Source of the DNA: Diplonema papillatum
Lineage: Eukaryota; Euglenozoa; Diplonemea; Diplonemida; Diplonemidae
Length of the DNA: 64,000 nucleotides
NCBI GenBank assembly: GCA_030068145.1
Contig: JAPJBO010000375.1
Span: 1-64,000, forward strand
Direction: 5' to 3'
Position numbers and translations under genes: made by a program. The notes beneath the pieces are model-generated. The model was given only the letters and a program-made list of their open reading frames with translations, made no database searches and was not told the DNA's origin. This document shows, piece by piece, positions 56,023 through 64,000 of this stretch. The number at the start of each line of letters is the position of its first letter. Position 1 is the stretch's first letter.

Positions 56023-56533
56023 CCCAGTATCTTGGGTCCAAAACAAATTTGGTGCCCTTATATCCCGGTTCAAAACAAATTTGGTGCCCTTATATCCCGG
56101 TTCGGGATATAAGGGCACATATTTGTTTTGAACCGGGATATAAGGGCACCAAATTTGTTTTGAACCGGGATATAAGGGCACATATTTGTTAGGGGCGGGA
56201 TATAAGGGAAATTTACCTAAATTTAACTTTTAATTTTTCAGCGGCGAGTAAATTTTTTATGGAAGTGGGCCTACCCACCTGCTGTGAGTGTAACACCAGC
56301 ATACCAAGTGAGAAGAAGTGTCGAAACAGCATAGAATGCTGTTGTCTCAGTGCACTCAGCATTGGTCGGACCCGGTGCAGGTGCAACTGGTGCCGATACG
56401 GCTGGTATGTCAACCTGTGGGTTGTTCGGTGGCACTTCTTCCTTGAATTCTACCGCATCCAGTGCAGGGAACGTCGGCCAGGCGGTCGTGGGAGTGCCTT
56501 GTGATATCAAAATCCCTCAGTTATGTTAGGGAT

Positions 56534-56692
56534 GAAGCCAGAGGTGACAGAAAATTTTGCCACAGGGAAGGGGGCTTGTGGCAGCCAAGCGTTCATAGCA
56601 ATGTTCCTTCGATGTCGGCTCTTCCTAACCTAGACAAGCAGAATTGTCAAAGGGCACCCACCAACACTCGAACGGACAGGTTGGTTTTACCA
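56534..56692 (+). pseudogene. 28S rRNA domain V fragment (pseudogene)
   Basis: GCCACAGGGA, GGCTTGTGGCAGCCAAGCG, TTCATAGC, CGATGTCGGCTCTTCCTA, AAGCAGAATT and GACAGGTTGGTTTTACC occur in rRNA order. They match the peptidyl-transferase region of eukaryotic cytosolic 28S rather than bacterial 23S. Deletions (ACAGGGAAGGGGG for ACAGGGATAACTGG) make it non-functional. In a 28S gene this lies just upstream of the piece found at 24800. Confidence 0.85.
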
Positions 56693-56874
56693 AACAATAA
56701 TCAATATCGCGCCGAAGGCGCGAAGGAAAAAACACCACCCTGCAACAAAACCCTGGATAGCCCTAGGATAAGCATTGGATAAAGCCTGGATAATAGCAAT
56801 TTTTAACGCCACTAGTTTTAATGTTCGCGGAATTTCCGGAAAATCGGGTGGATAATAGGTCTACCCCCCCTTTA

Positions 56875-58789
56875 TGAGAAAAGAACACACTGAAAGCTGT
56901 TGATCACAAACAATAGCCTACAGTTGTGTTGACGTCACGCTCGAATAGTAACTCGCCTTGGGAAGGTTGGTTGGCCATAAAGGGTAGTGTGCCGACCGGA
57001 AACTCCTCGGAGAGATGGTCCCTGCGCGCCAACTCGTCACTCACTCTCTCTCCCAAAAGTTTTAGTTGGCCCGAATCCCGAGTTCTCTTGGCACCCACCA
57101 GTCCTGGTCGTCAGGTGATATGAATTAGAGAGTCGCCTCTATACTACTTGTTACGACGAGTATGTACTTTTGATATGACAAGTGTCACTTTTCATATTAC
57201 TTATCACACGTACTCTCACACGTATGACACGTACATGTTGAAGCCCCGCCTTCCCGGAGGCAAGGGTTACGCGAACCTCCGAAGAAATAATTACCCCCAC
57301 AAAATAAAATGCTCAACATGTATGCACGTGGGGCGGCCCAGGGCAACATTCATTGCGAATGTGTTCGTGGTGTCGGTCACAGGAGTCTTTATTGGCTGGC
57401 CAAAGAGAGTAAAAGAGTGAAGGAGTACGTACCGTACTGAGTAGAGAAGAGTACGAGTGTAAAAAAGAACGGAGGTACCACCAGACCAGCGGAGGCCACC
57501 GCAGATTTCTTACCTTTTCCTTATCCCTCAAAACCAGCACCAATAACAACGACCCCGGAGTCAGCTGCTGCATGCGGCGGCTACACATTCAATACAACAG
57601 CGTAGCTGTCAGGAACCCCGCCCTGCGCAGGTGTCTTTGTATCTGAGCCGATTCACCCTCCTCCCCGATCGAAAGTTGTCGAGCATTGTAGAATGTAATC
57701 GAGTTTAATAGTTTGGGTTAGAGAGCAACGAATCTGTGGCGACAATCTTCATCGCCGGCGTCGCGGGTACCTCTTCGCACGTAGTGTGTCATGCAGCGTA
57801 ATCGAGTGTAGTCACCGCGGAACATTTTGGTTAGAATGCAAAGAATCTGTGGCGACAATCTGCATCTGTATTCGCCAACGTAATCGAGCTCAGGTTGTTT
57901 TCTGGGGGGGGAGGGGTGAATTAACTCAGTATCGTACCTTCTTTAACGACGGAACAACGTACTTTGACCTTGTTTTTCTTTTCTTCTTTAGTTTAGTTGA
58001 GTAGGATTTGGGGGCAGCCGCCATTGTGCGATGACAGCCACCCCCCTGGCGAGTTACCGCGTCTGAATGCAGCTGTTGTATGGGAGTGCCTTAGCTCACA
58101 GAAGCGTCTGGAGACCTCAAGCACACCAGTACCCTCCAGAAGGCTTGGCTGCTTGCTCTTGAAATCGCCCATTAGAGTTGCAACAAGGCTAGCTTCACAA
58201 GTGCTCGGTCTTGGCGGTGGCAGGCAATAGTGTATCCTAGTCCGTGAAGTTCTTCATGGCGCCTGCGCCCCAAACTGGGGGCGGTTCCTCGCGAGAGTAA
58301 AAGAAAAAAGATCGAGCACTACCTGCCCCCTGCGCCTGCTGTCTCCAGCTGCTTCGGCAGTTCGACATCTACAAATCTTGCAGTCGTGCAGAAGGTGACA
58401 TTCCGCAGGTTAGAAGCCAATGCAAAAGTGCTAGTCAAAGAAAGTTCCCAAGGATTACATCCTGCACACGTGCGAAAGAAGAAGAATCCTTTAAAGACTT
58501 CAGCATATATTATTTTTACCATCATTGATCAGTTGATACTGATCGCCCCCGTTGCTCCGTTTTGTGCAAGCCCTATGAAATGCTGATGGATTAGGTGTCT
58601 CGGGTTTCTTCTATGCTGGACCATCTCCTCCTGTTAGACCGTGATCATCGCACCATGCAATGAATGCGTCTTCAGTCTATGCAGCTCCGTGGATAAGGGA
58701 TGGACGGTGGAGACGTAGTGCACCGTGATAGATGGCGACAGGCAACGCGATGCAGTTCCAGGGGATAGGAGTGAGCCGGCTTAATACAC
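56875..58789. other. Repeat-rich, gene-free
   Basis: 56993-57047 repeats 12158-12210. 57690-57760 and 57800-57890 are a diverged tandem pair sharing GAATCTGTGGCGACAATC. 58095-58140 resembles part of the repeat R ORF. 58500-58580 resembles the interior of the GGAACATTTCCGGA MITEs. 58715-58785 is family X inverted. Confidence 0.5.
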
Positions 58790-58959
58790 GGTGAGGTCCA
58801 GCCTCAGAGGCTGGAGTTAAAGAGAGTGTGCCCGAGTCACACCCGAAAAAGCGGGTGTGACACAGCCAAAAAGCGTGCGAATCCACACCCGAAAAGCGGG
58901 TGTGACACCCGCTTTTTTAACTCCAGCTTTCACTCCAGCTTCTGAGGCTGGACTTCACC
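58790..58959. repeat. 170-bp foldback MITE with nested hairpins
   Basis: Outer arms GGTGAGGTCCAGCCTCAGA and its inverse pair 18 of 19. Inner GCTGGAGTTAAA pairs with TTTAACTCCAGC. The centre holds two hairpins of CACACCCG and CGGGTGTG with A-rich loops. Confidence 0.88.
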
Positions 58960-59519
58960 ATGTAGTAGTACTGCGTTGCAGCAATGACTCGTCGCCAGTT
59001 CCTGCTGGTCACGGTGGGATAGCGAGCTTGAGCGATGTGATGGCGCAATGTCTCCGTCGAACAATATGTATAAGCAAATGACCACGGTGCACACGAATAC
59101 TCAAAAGAGAACCTGCTGTATTGCATCCCTCAAGGTATACGGAGTTCACAGACGACACCGGAATGTGCCAACCCCCGAACTTCAATGTCATATTTTTCAA
59201 GTCCCGTTTCGCTGTTCTTTTTTGATGTTTAGATACTTCTCACCTAGTTAAGCGCCTGGGCATCTCCTCGCCGAAGGGTGGCCGAAGTATAGGACCACGC
59301 ATGAACCATGGGGCACTGATACGTACTTACTGATCAAGAGCCTTGCCGTCGACAGCACCGATACCCTGCGCCGTTTTCCTTAGGAAGCACAAAGTACGAC
59401 CTGGCTGCCTTGCCTGGCGAGGCCGCTGGCGTCGCTTAGTACCCGCCAGCTGTTTTCGTGTGGTTATGCTTTCGCGCTCAAGCTCGTGCCAGATGTCGCG
59501 TCAGTTTTTGTTGATGACG
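58960..59519. other. No supported gene
   Basis: Short ORFs only. Confidence 0.35.
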
Positions 59520-59570
59520 TTTGTCTGATGAGTCCGTGGCCACGGACCGAAGCGCACGCGGATAAACGAT
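59518..59570 (+). ncRNA. Hammerhead-like ribozyme motif
   Basis: CTGATGA (59525-59531) is followed by a perfect stem II GTCCGTGG/CCACGGAC (59532-59547) and CGAAG. CGTTTGT before the core pairs with ATAAACG after it (stem I, one G-U). Against it: an extra C before GAA, G instead of A at 15.1, no clean stem III, and G where the cleavage-site H should be. It may be a decayed ribozyme or chance. Confidence 0.35.
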
Positions 59571-60162
59571 GCCGAGCTACGAAAAAGAAGAAATAGACTC
59601 CTCCGCACCCCCACGCCTCTCTTCTCCCACCTCCTTTTCTTCCCTCGCAAGTTCTTTCTTTATCGGGTCACTCGTCCCACACCCACGGGCCGTCCCCATT
59701 CCCGGCTCCTCCTGTCTTCTTGCACTGCTACACTCTTCCACCGTCTTTCTTCCGCCTTCCTTCTACTACTCGAGCTCAGGTTGCAAGACAGTCCCGTTTC
59801 TTGGGCATCAGCGTATTGTTGGTGCTCGTGGGACCGAGGTAAACCTCTTGCGTCGAAGTCCTGTCTGAAGAACGGTACGACGGTGCCTTGCAACCTGGGG
59901 GAGTGTAATCGTCCGGAGCAGTGTCAGGGCCGCAGACTTCACTGCTTTTTCCTAAAGAGCCCATCCCAGTTGTCATGACGAGGGGGAGGGTGGCCAAAGC
60001 ACAACCTTAGCCGACTCGTCCCAACCCCAGGCTCGAGAGCCGCCCAATCCTGGAGGCCCCTGCGCTCCGGGCTGGTGGCACCGTTCTTATCAACTACCTA
60101 GCCTGGGGCTATGGTGGCAAGCAATCGCGTTTTCTTCCACAACACATGCTTACGAGGAAACG
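59571..60162. other. No supported gene
   Basis: A 99-codon ORF from 59569 is Ser/Pro-rich and unrecognised. Confidence 0.3.
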
Positions 60163-60300
60163 GCGTTTTCTTGGTAAGGAAACAGCTGCAAGGTGAACTC
60201 CAACTGCGGAACCAGGTTTCCGCGTCCGGAAACGGAAACGAAAACTTGGTCACCTCACCTGAAGATGCACCTTGCAGCTGGTTCCTTACTAAGAAAACGC
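60163..60300. repeat. 33-bp inverted repeat (hairpin), loop about 72
   Basis: Arms 60163-60195 and 60268-60300 pair at 31 of 33 positions (GCGTTTTCTTGGTAAGGAAA outward to GCTGCAAGGTG). The loop is rich in GAAACG. Confidence 0.88.
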
Positions 60301-60526
60301 TGTTTGCTCGAAGGTATGGAAACGGAAACGGAACGCGGGAAACGGGAAACGCTTCCGTTTACTTGCCTTACGATTACCTGGGGCGAGGGCCCTTTTTGTT
60401 CGTAGGGTTCAAACCTCGCTGATCCGTCCCTCCGGCAAGCAAAGGGACTCGCTACAAATTGGAATTTGTTTATAGAAAGAAGTCCTGTTTGAAATGTTTG
60501 CATCTCTTTTTTTTCCTGCTTCTTAA

Positions 60527-60705
60527 CAGTGCATTTCCGGAAGAACTGTTGCACACGAAGATATATTCGACGCGCCCACGAAAAAAAGCGCTGAACAATA
60601 CAGAGAACAAAAACTTTTGCCTTGTCGTTTTCATCGATATTGGTCAGTTGATGCTGATCGTCGTTACTTCGTTTATCAGGGCAAGCCCTGACTCCGGAAA
60701 TGTTC
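60527..60705. repeat. MITE copy, GGAACATTTCCGGA family
   Basis: Left AGTGCATTTCCGGA, right TCCGGAAATGTTCT; interior matches the copy at 13035 in reverse. Confidence 0.68.
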
Positions 60706-61751
60706 TCCCCAATTCCACGGTCTGCTGTCAAGATGAGCCGGCGCCCTTTGTGGTTCTGATGAGCGTTCACTCGGATGTCTCAGCGTCCCCACTTTAAGTA
60801 AGCCGTTCGGTTGGGATCCTGCTCTGGAATGATATCTCGGCTTTGGACCACTCGCCGGCTGCTAATGTTCCGGGTGGGAGCTGCATCCTACCGTGCACAT
60901 CCTGCCAAGCGGCAGCACGCACATCAAGCCCATCCAACCCGCGCGAGGGCGCATTTTGGCAGCACGCCTACCCGGGAGAACCCTGCAATGCGGGAGGGGT
61001 GTGGAGATGAGAGGGGGACAACTGCACGCGTTCGGCGGTGCAGGTCTCCGCGTCTGCCGGTCAAAACTTCAAGCAAAAAGCATCAAAGGCAGACCCCTGA
61101 ACGCCAGGCCCGCAGAGACGGTAAGCTACAGGGGCAGAGCGGGCGGGTTGTAGCGTCGTGTTGTCGCTGTTTTACGCTTCACGTGCTGAAATTGACCGTC
61201 GCTCCCGTTTGGGGCGAGCCTATTCTTTTACTTAACTTCCGATTCTTTTATGCTTCTGTGTGCGCTTTCCCGTTTCCTTTTTACGGTCCAAGTCGAACGC
61301 AAGCTCTGGTCAAACACTCAGGAGGACGAACGTCCTGCAACCCCTCGAAACGACAGTGCAGTACGCACGCCTTGATACCTTCTTCGTCGCACTAGCGAAA
61401 GGGTGCGGTGATTAGTCCGCCGCCTGCTGATAAGTTGGGAAACCAGTTTGTCAGCCCGACCTTGGCTCTCGTTGCGCTGGTAACTTGTTGAACTGTCGGA
61501 GCATGCTGAGGAGGGCGCGGCAGGTTCGTTATTATTCTGTTGCGGGGAAGCGCGCCCACGCAGGAGCTGAAACCTGGGAGGTGTCCACCATAGCCGCACC
61601 AACACTCAGGGGGGCGGAACGCCCTGGGAGGCCCCTTATAGAAAGACATCGATCCCACAGTCTCCCCCATCCCTCTCGGGGGAAACTTGAGACTTTCGGT
61701 ACACGGACCTTGCGCGCCGCGCGAAAAGCGGTAGTCCAAGCAGCGGTGACG
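60706..61751. other. Upstream region of coiled-coil gene; weak exon
   Basis: 60811-61119 has an open Arg/His-rich frame ending ARRDG before GTAAGC, a possible 5' exon but without other support. The rest shows nothing firm. Confidence 0.3.
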
Positions 61752-62561
61752 ATGTTGAGTGTACCAGTCGACGAGCCGCGGGCGTCGTTGCCTCGGCTTT
61801 CGCTGACGACGCCGTTTTCGCCGCACTCCCCGTTGTCGCCGCTGGCGGAGAAGCCTGAGAATGGCGCGGACTGCTTCGTACTGCCGGGCAGGGGATCCGT
61901 CAGCCGGTTGTCGGCTGCCGCCGTGCAGATGAAGAGAGACAACTACTTGAACACCGTCTTGCGGCGGGAGCACACGCGGAATAAGATGAACAGAGACGCT
62001 CTTGCGAAGCTGCGGACTGAGAAGGCCATCATCGCCGAAGACCTCGCAGAAGCACAGGCGAAGTGGAAGACGATGGAGCACGAGGGTGGCAGAGAGGTGG
62101 ATATCGCGGTCAAGCTTGCTCGAGAGGAGTTCGACGAGTTGACAGAAGGGCTGAAAGCTGAACTGGCCGCTTCTTTGGAGAGGAACGAGCAGCTGCACGA
62201 GGCCAACGCGGACCTGTCGAAGAGCATGCAGGAAATTCTCAACCGAGCGTACGCCGATGCTGAACTCTGGAGGCTCGTCGCCCTGCAGACGAAAGCCGCC
62301 GTCGGCAAGCTGAAAGAACTGCGCCTGTGGCTGCTGCCGGGGCTCAACTCCTCCGTACGCGAGTTCCTTGCGGAGGTGCTGGCCAGCGTGCGGGACGTCT
62401 TCAACCACGACTATCTGCGCGCCGGCTTGCATACCATTGCGGACGAGACGGATCCTTTCCATCTGACTGTTCCGCGCCGGAATAGAAGACGAACCACGAC
62501 GACGGCGCAGACGCCAGCTCAACCTGCGACTACAGTCGGTGTGCATTCTATACATACCTGA
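61752..62561 (+). CDS. Coiled-coil protein, unknown
   Basis: Start at ATG 61752 (A at -3) gives 269 residues; an in-frame ATG at 61503 is a poorer start because the 5' part looks non-coding. Residues 1-50 are Ser/Pro-rich (LPRLSLTTPFSPHSPLSPL). From about residue 60 to 170 it is strongly helical and charged, with heptad-like spacing (RREHTRNKMNRDALAKLRTE, AIIAEDLAEAQAKWKTMEHE, LERNEQLHEANADLSKSMQE). The C-part has FLAEVLASVRDVFNHDYL and a basic Thr-rich end. No catalytic motif or membrane segment. The next gene, 320 bp on in the same direction, also encodes a coiled coil. Confidence 0.72.
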   Translation: MLSVPVDEPRASLPRLSLTTPFSPHSPLSPLAEKPENGADCFVLPGRGSVSRLSAAAVQMKRDNYLNTVLRREHTRNKMNRDALAKLRTEKAIIAEDLAEAQAKWKTMEHEGGREVDIAVKLAREEFDELTEGLKAELAASLERNEQLHEANADLSKSMQEILNRAYADAELWRLVALQTKAAVGKLKELRLWLLPGLNSSVREFLAEVLASVRDVFNHDYLRAGLHTIADETDPFHLTVPRRNRRRTTTTAQTPAQPATTVGVHSIHT

Positions 62562-62879
62562 GTGAGCCCGCCGGTGGTATTTAGCGTCGTTCTCGTTCTT
62601 GATCCCCGAGGTGACGGGTGCTCGCACCAGTAGTAGTGATGTGCCGCCTGCGCAGTTGCCCCGTAGCTAACACCCGCAAGATGAAAACAGATGTCTTGAG
62701 CCGAGTGCCGGATGGAGAAGCTGATAACCTCCCACGCTCTATCCGTGGCCCGAAGGATCCCGCCCCACCCACCCTTCGGAGAGGAGTCACAGGACCCAAA
62801 ACGTGTCGGAAACTCAAAGCCGACTGGTGATAGTGACAAGTGGGCTCAACTTCGGTTCAGCCGTTACCCACTTAAAACC
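62562..62879. other. Intergenic, with dispersed repeat
   Basis: 62707-62775 matches 12070-12135. Confidence 0.55.
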
Positions 62880-64000
62880 ATGGACTTAAACACACACAAC
62901 AACACACTCAAACACACAGAAACGGAGGATAGCAAGTCGCTTCGAGTGGGGTCACCGAAGAGGAGGCGCACCGTGCAGCCGATGCCGATTGCAAGCTTGG
63001 CGCAGCCAGTACCGTTGGGAAAACCGGAGTTGACCGCTGCGAAGAAGAAGCTGGCGTTGGCGGAGGGGCAGGCCAAGGCTCTGGAGAGGCAGCGTGTCGC
63101 TGAGAAGGAAGCCGGCGACGCCGCCCGCGACCGCGTCGACGGTCTCGAGCGCTTGTACCGCGCGGCGAAGAACACGTACTTCGATCAACTCGCGAGCCTG
63201 CGCAACGCTATCGTCGAGACGCGAGACAACGGCGCTGCCATGCAGAAAGACCTGCTCTCGCGATGCGCCTCGAAGGACCAACGCATTGCCGTCCTCCAGC
63301 AGAAACTCGCCGAGCACCAACTCGCGAGCCCGTGCAATGCTGCCGTCGAAACGCGGGACGACGGCGCTGCCATGCAGAAAGACCTGCTCTCTCGATGCGC
63401 CTCAAAGGACCAACGCATCGCCGCTCTCCAGCAGGAACTAGCAGAGCACCAACCCGCGTGCCTGCGCAACGCTGTCGTCGAACCGCGGGACAACGGCGCA
63501 GACGTGCAGGGAGACCTCCTCCCGCGTTGCGCCTCGAAGGACCCGGAACTCGCTGCCGAACCGGGCGAGGTCGCAGCGGCGCCGGTGGCGGCCCAGGGTT
63601 CCCCTCGGTCGCGGCTCCTGCGCACGTCCTTCGCCGCCGTCAATCCGGCGGACGAGCCGGACAAAATTCTGCACCTGCTCGACGACATCCTGGGAGACGG
63701 CAAAGCCGCCTGCCGCAAGCCCGCGGGCCGGCAGCAGCCGCCGCCGCCAGACCGGGCGGACGGCGTGAAAAGGAGGGACCGCGCCGCGGTGGTGGTCTGC
63801 CGCAACGACGACAACAGCGACGACGGCGGCGCCGGCGGCGGCGACTCGCCACTGGGCGCGGCGGTCGGGCGGATCCTCGGGAGCGTGCGCGGCGCGGCGG
63901 ACGGCGGGAAAAAGGCGGCGGGGGCGCCCGAGCTTCTCGGGCCCCCGCTCGGCCTGTCGGCGGCCGACAAGCTGACAGAGAGCCTCCTCGCCGAGAACTG
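62880..64000 (+). CDS. Repeat-bearing coiled-coil protein, partial (runs off window)
   Basis: From ATG 62880 the frame is open for 373 codons to the window edge. After a Thr/His-rich start and a basic patch (SPKRRRTVQ) comes a helical segment (KKLALAEGQAKALERQRVAE), then a 50-residue unit found three times: LRNAIVETRDNGAAMQKDLL, then SRCASKDQRIAVLQQKLAEH. Copy two is nearly identical, copy three diverged. A region with DKILHLLDDILGDG follows, then Gly/Asp/Arg-rich sequence. Heptad-like spacing suggests a coiled coil. The function is unknown and the true 3' end lies outside the window. Confidence 0.72.
   Translation, partial: MDLNTHNNTLKHTETEDSKSLRVGSPKRRRTVQPMPIASLAQPVPLGKPELTAAKKKLALAEGQAKALERQRVAEKEAGDAARDRVDGLERLYRAAKNTYFDQLASLRNAIVETRDNGAAMQKDLLSRCASKDQRIAVLQQKLAEHQLASPCNAAVETRDDGAAMQKDLLSRCASKDQRIAALQQELAEHQPACLRNAVVEPRDNGADVQGDLLPRCASKDPELAAEPGEVAAAPVAAQGSPRSRLLRTSFAAVNPADEPDKILHLLDDILGDGKAACRKPAGRQQPPPPDRADGVKRRDRAAVVVCRNDDNSDDGGAGGGDSPLGAAVGRILGSVRGAADGGKKAAGAPELLGPPLGLSAADKLTESLLAEN
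63180..63540 (+). repeat. Coding tandem repeat, about 150-bp units
   Basis: Units start near 63186, 63324 and 63456, carrying CTCTCGATGCGCCTC and AAGGACCAACGCAT. Spacing keeps the frame. Confidence 0.85.

Larger units (their letters stand above)
55160..56874. mobile_element. 1.7-kb TA-flanked TIR element carrying a 28S piece
   Basis: Ends AAGGGGGGGTAGACCTA (55162) and its inverse (to 56872) match 24 of 25 bases counting the flanking TA, which is duplicated on each side. Just inside the left end is a perfect 26-bp palindrome (55190-55215). The interior holds a TTTGGGTCC array, a TTTTTTCGAAC array, several GCCCTTATATCCCGGTTC words in both orientations and a 28S rRNA segment. No transposase was seen. 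Confidence 0.82.

Overview
The window is nuclear DNA from a eukaryote. It has GT-AG introns, a polyprotein-type LINE, many small terminal-inverted-repeat (TIR) elements, a tyrosine-recombinase transposon remnant, degraded cytosolic-type 28S rRNA pieces, and scattered protein-coding exons in long stretches of repeats. Protein families point to a unicellular eukaryote: bacterial-like M16 peptidase, S1P lyase, USP-type deubiquitinase, EF-hand and PDZ proteins. A large, repeat-rich algal or alveolate-type (for example chromerid-like) genome would fit, but that is a guess; no marker here fixes the taxon. All three clearest introns start after CAG with GTGTG.

Layout. 1-7780: a nearly complete non-LTR retrotransposon. 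A glutamine-rich, zinc-finger first protein lies in the same frame as an endonuclease-reverse transcriptase protein, separated by one TGA. A duplicated 2A-like (GDVHPNPGP) module spans that junction, and one frameshift breaks the RT. 8.4-10.1 kb: tyrosine recombinase pseudogene (minus). 10.1-16 kb: MITEs of three kinds (GGAACATTTCCGGA ends, TA/AAGGGG ends, hAT-like with CAGGG ends) around an orphan S1P lyase exon. 17.1-22.7 kb: an M16 peptidase gene with one 1.2-kb intron and a 49-residue tandem repeat inserted between domains; its 3' end is tandemly duplicated downstream and decayed. 24.8 kb: 3' end of 28S rRNA (pseudogene) next to a 35-bp palindrome. 25.3-28.3 kb: PDZ-containing protein. 29.9 kb: small EF-hand protein. 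32.5-33.7 kb: unknown charged protein.

33.9-39.3 kb is a mosaic of copies of one repeat family. One copy carries a small basic/acidic ORF, and a ubiquitin-specific protease half-gene and a (GTACGC)n foldback element lie between copies. 40.8-43.1 kb: a polyglutamine protein with 50 uninterrupted CAG codons and one intron. 43-61.7 kb: mostly repeats, including a 1.7-kb TA-flanked element holding a second 28S fragment and a TTTGGGTCC array, a foldback element, a hammerhead-like motif and a long hairpin. 61.8-64 kb: two coiled-coil proteins; the second runs off the window and contains an internal 50-residue repeat.

The genes show no operon-like or pathway logic. The strongest themes are repeat-driven: short repeat modules sit directly upstream of 3' splice sites, rRNA pieces are carried in repeats, and host-type gene fragments (USP, S1P lyase) lie stranded among transposons.
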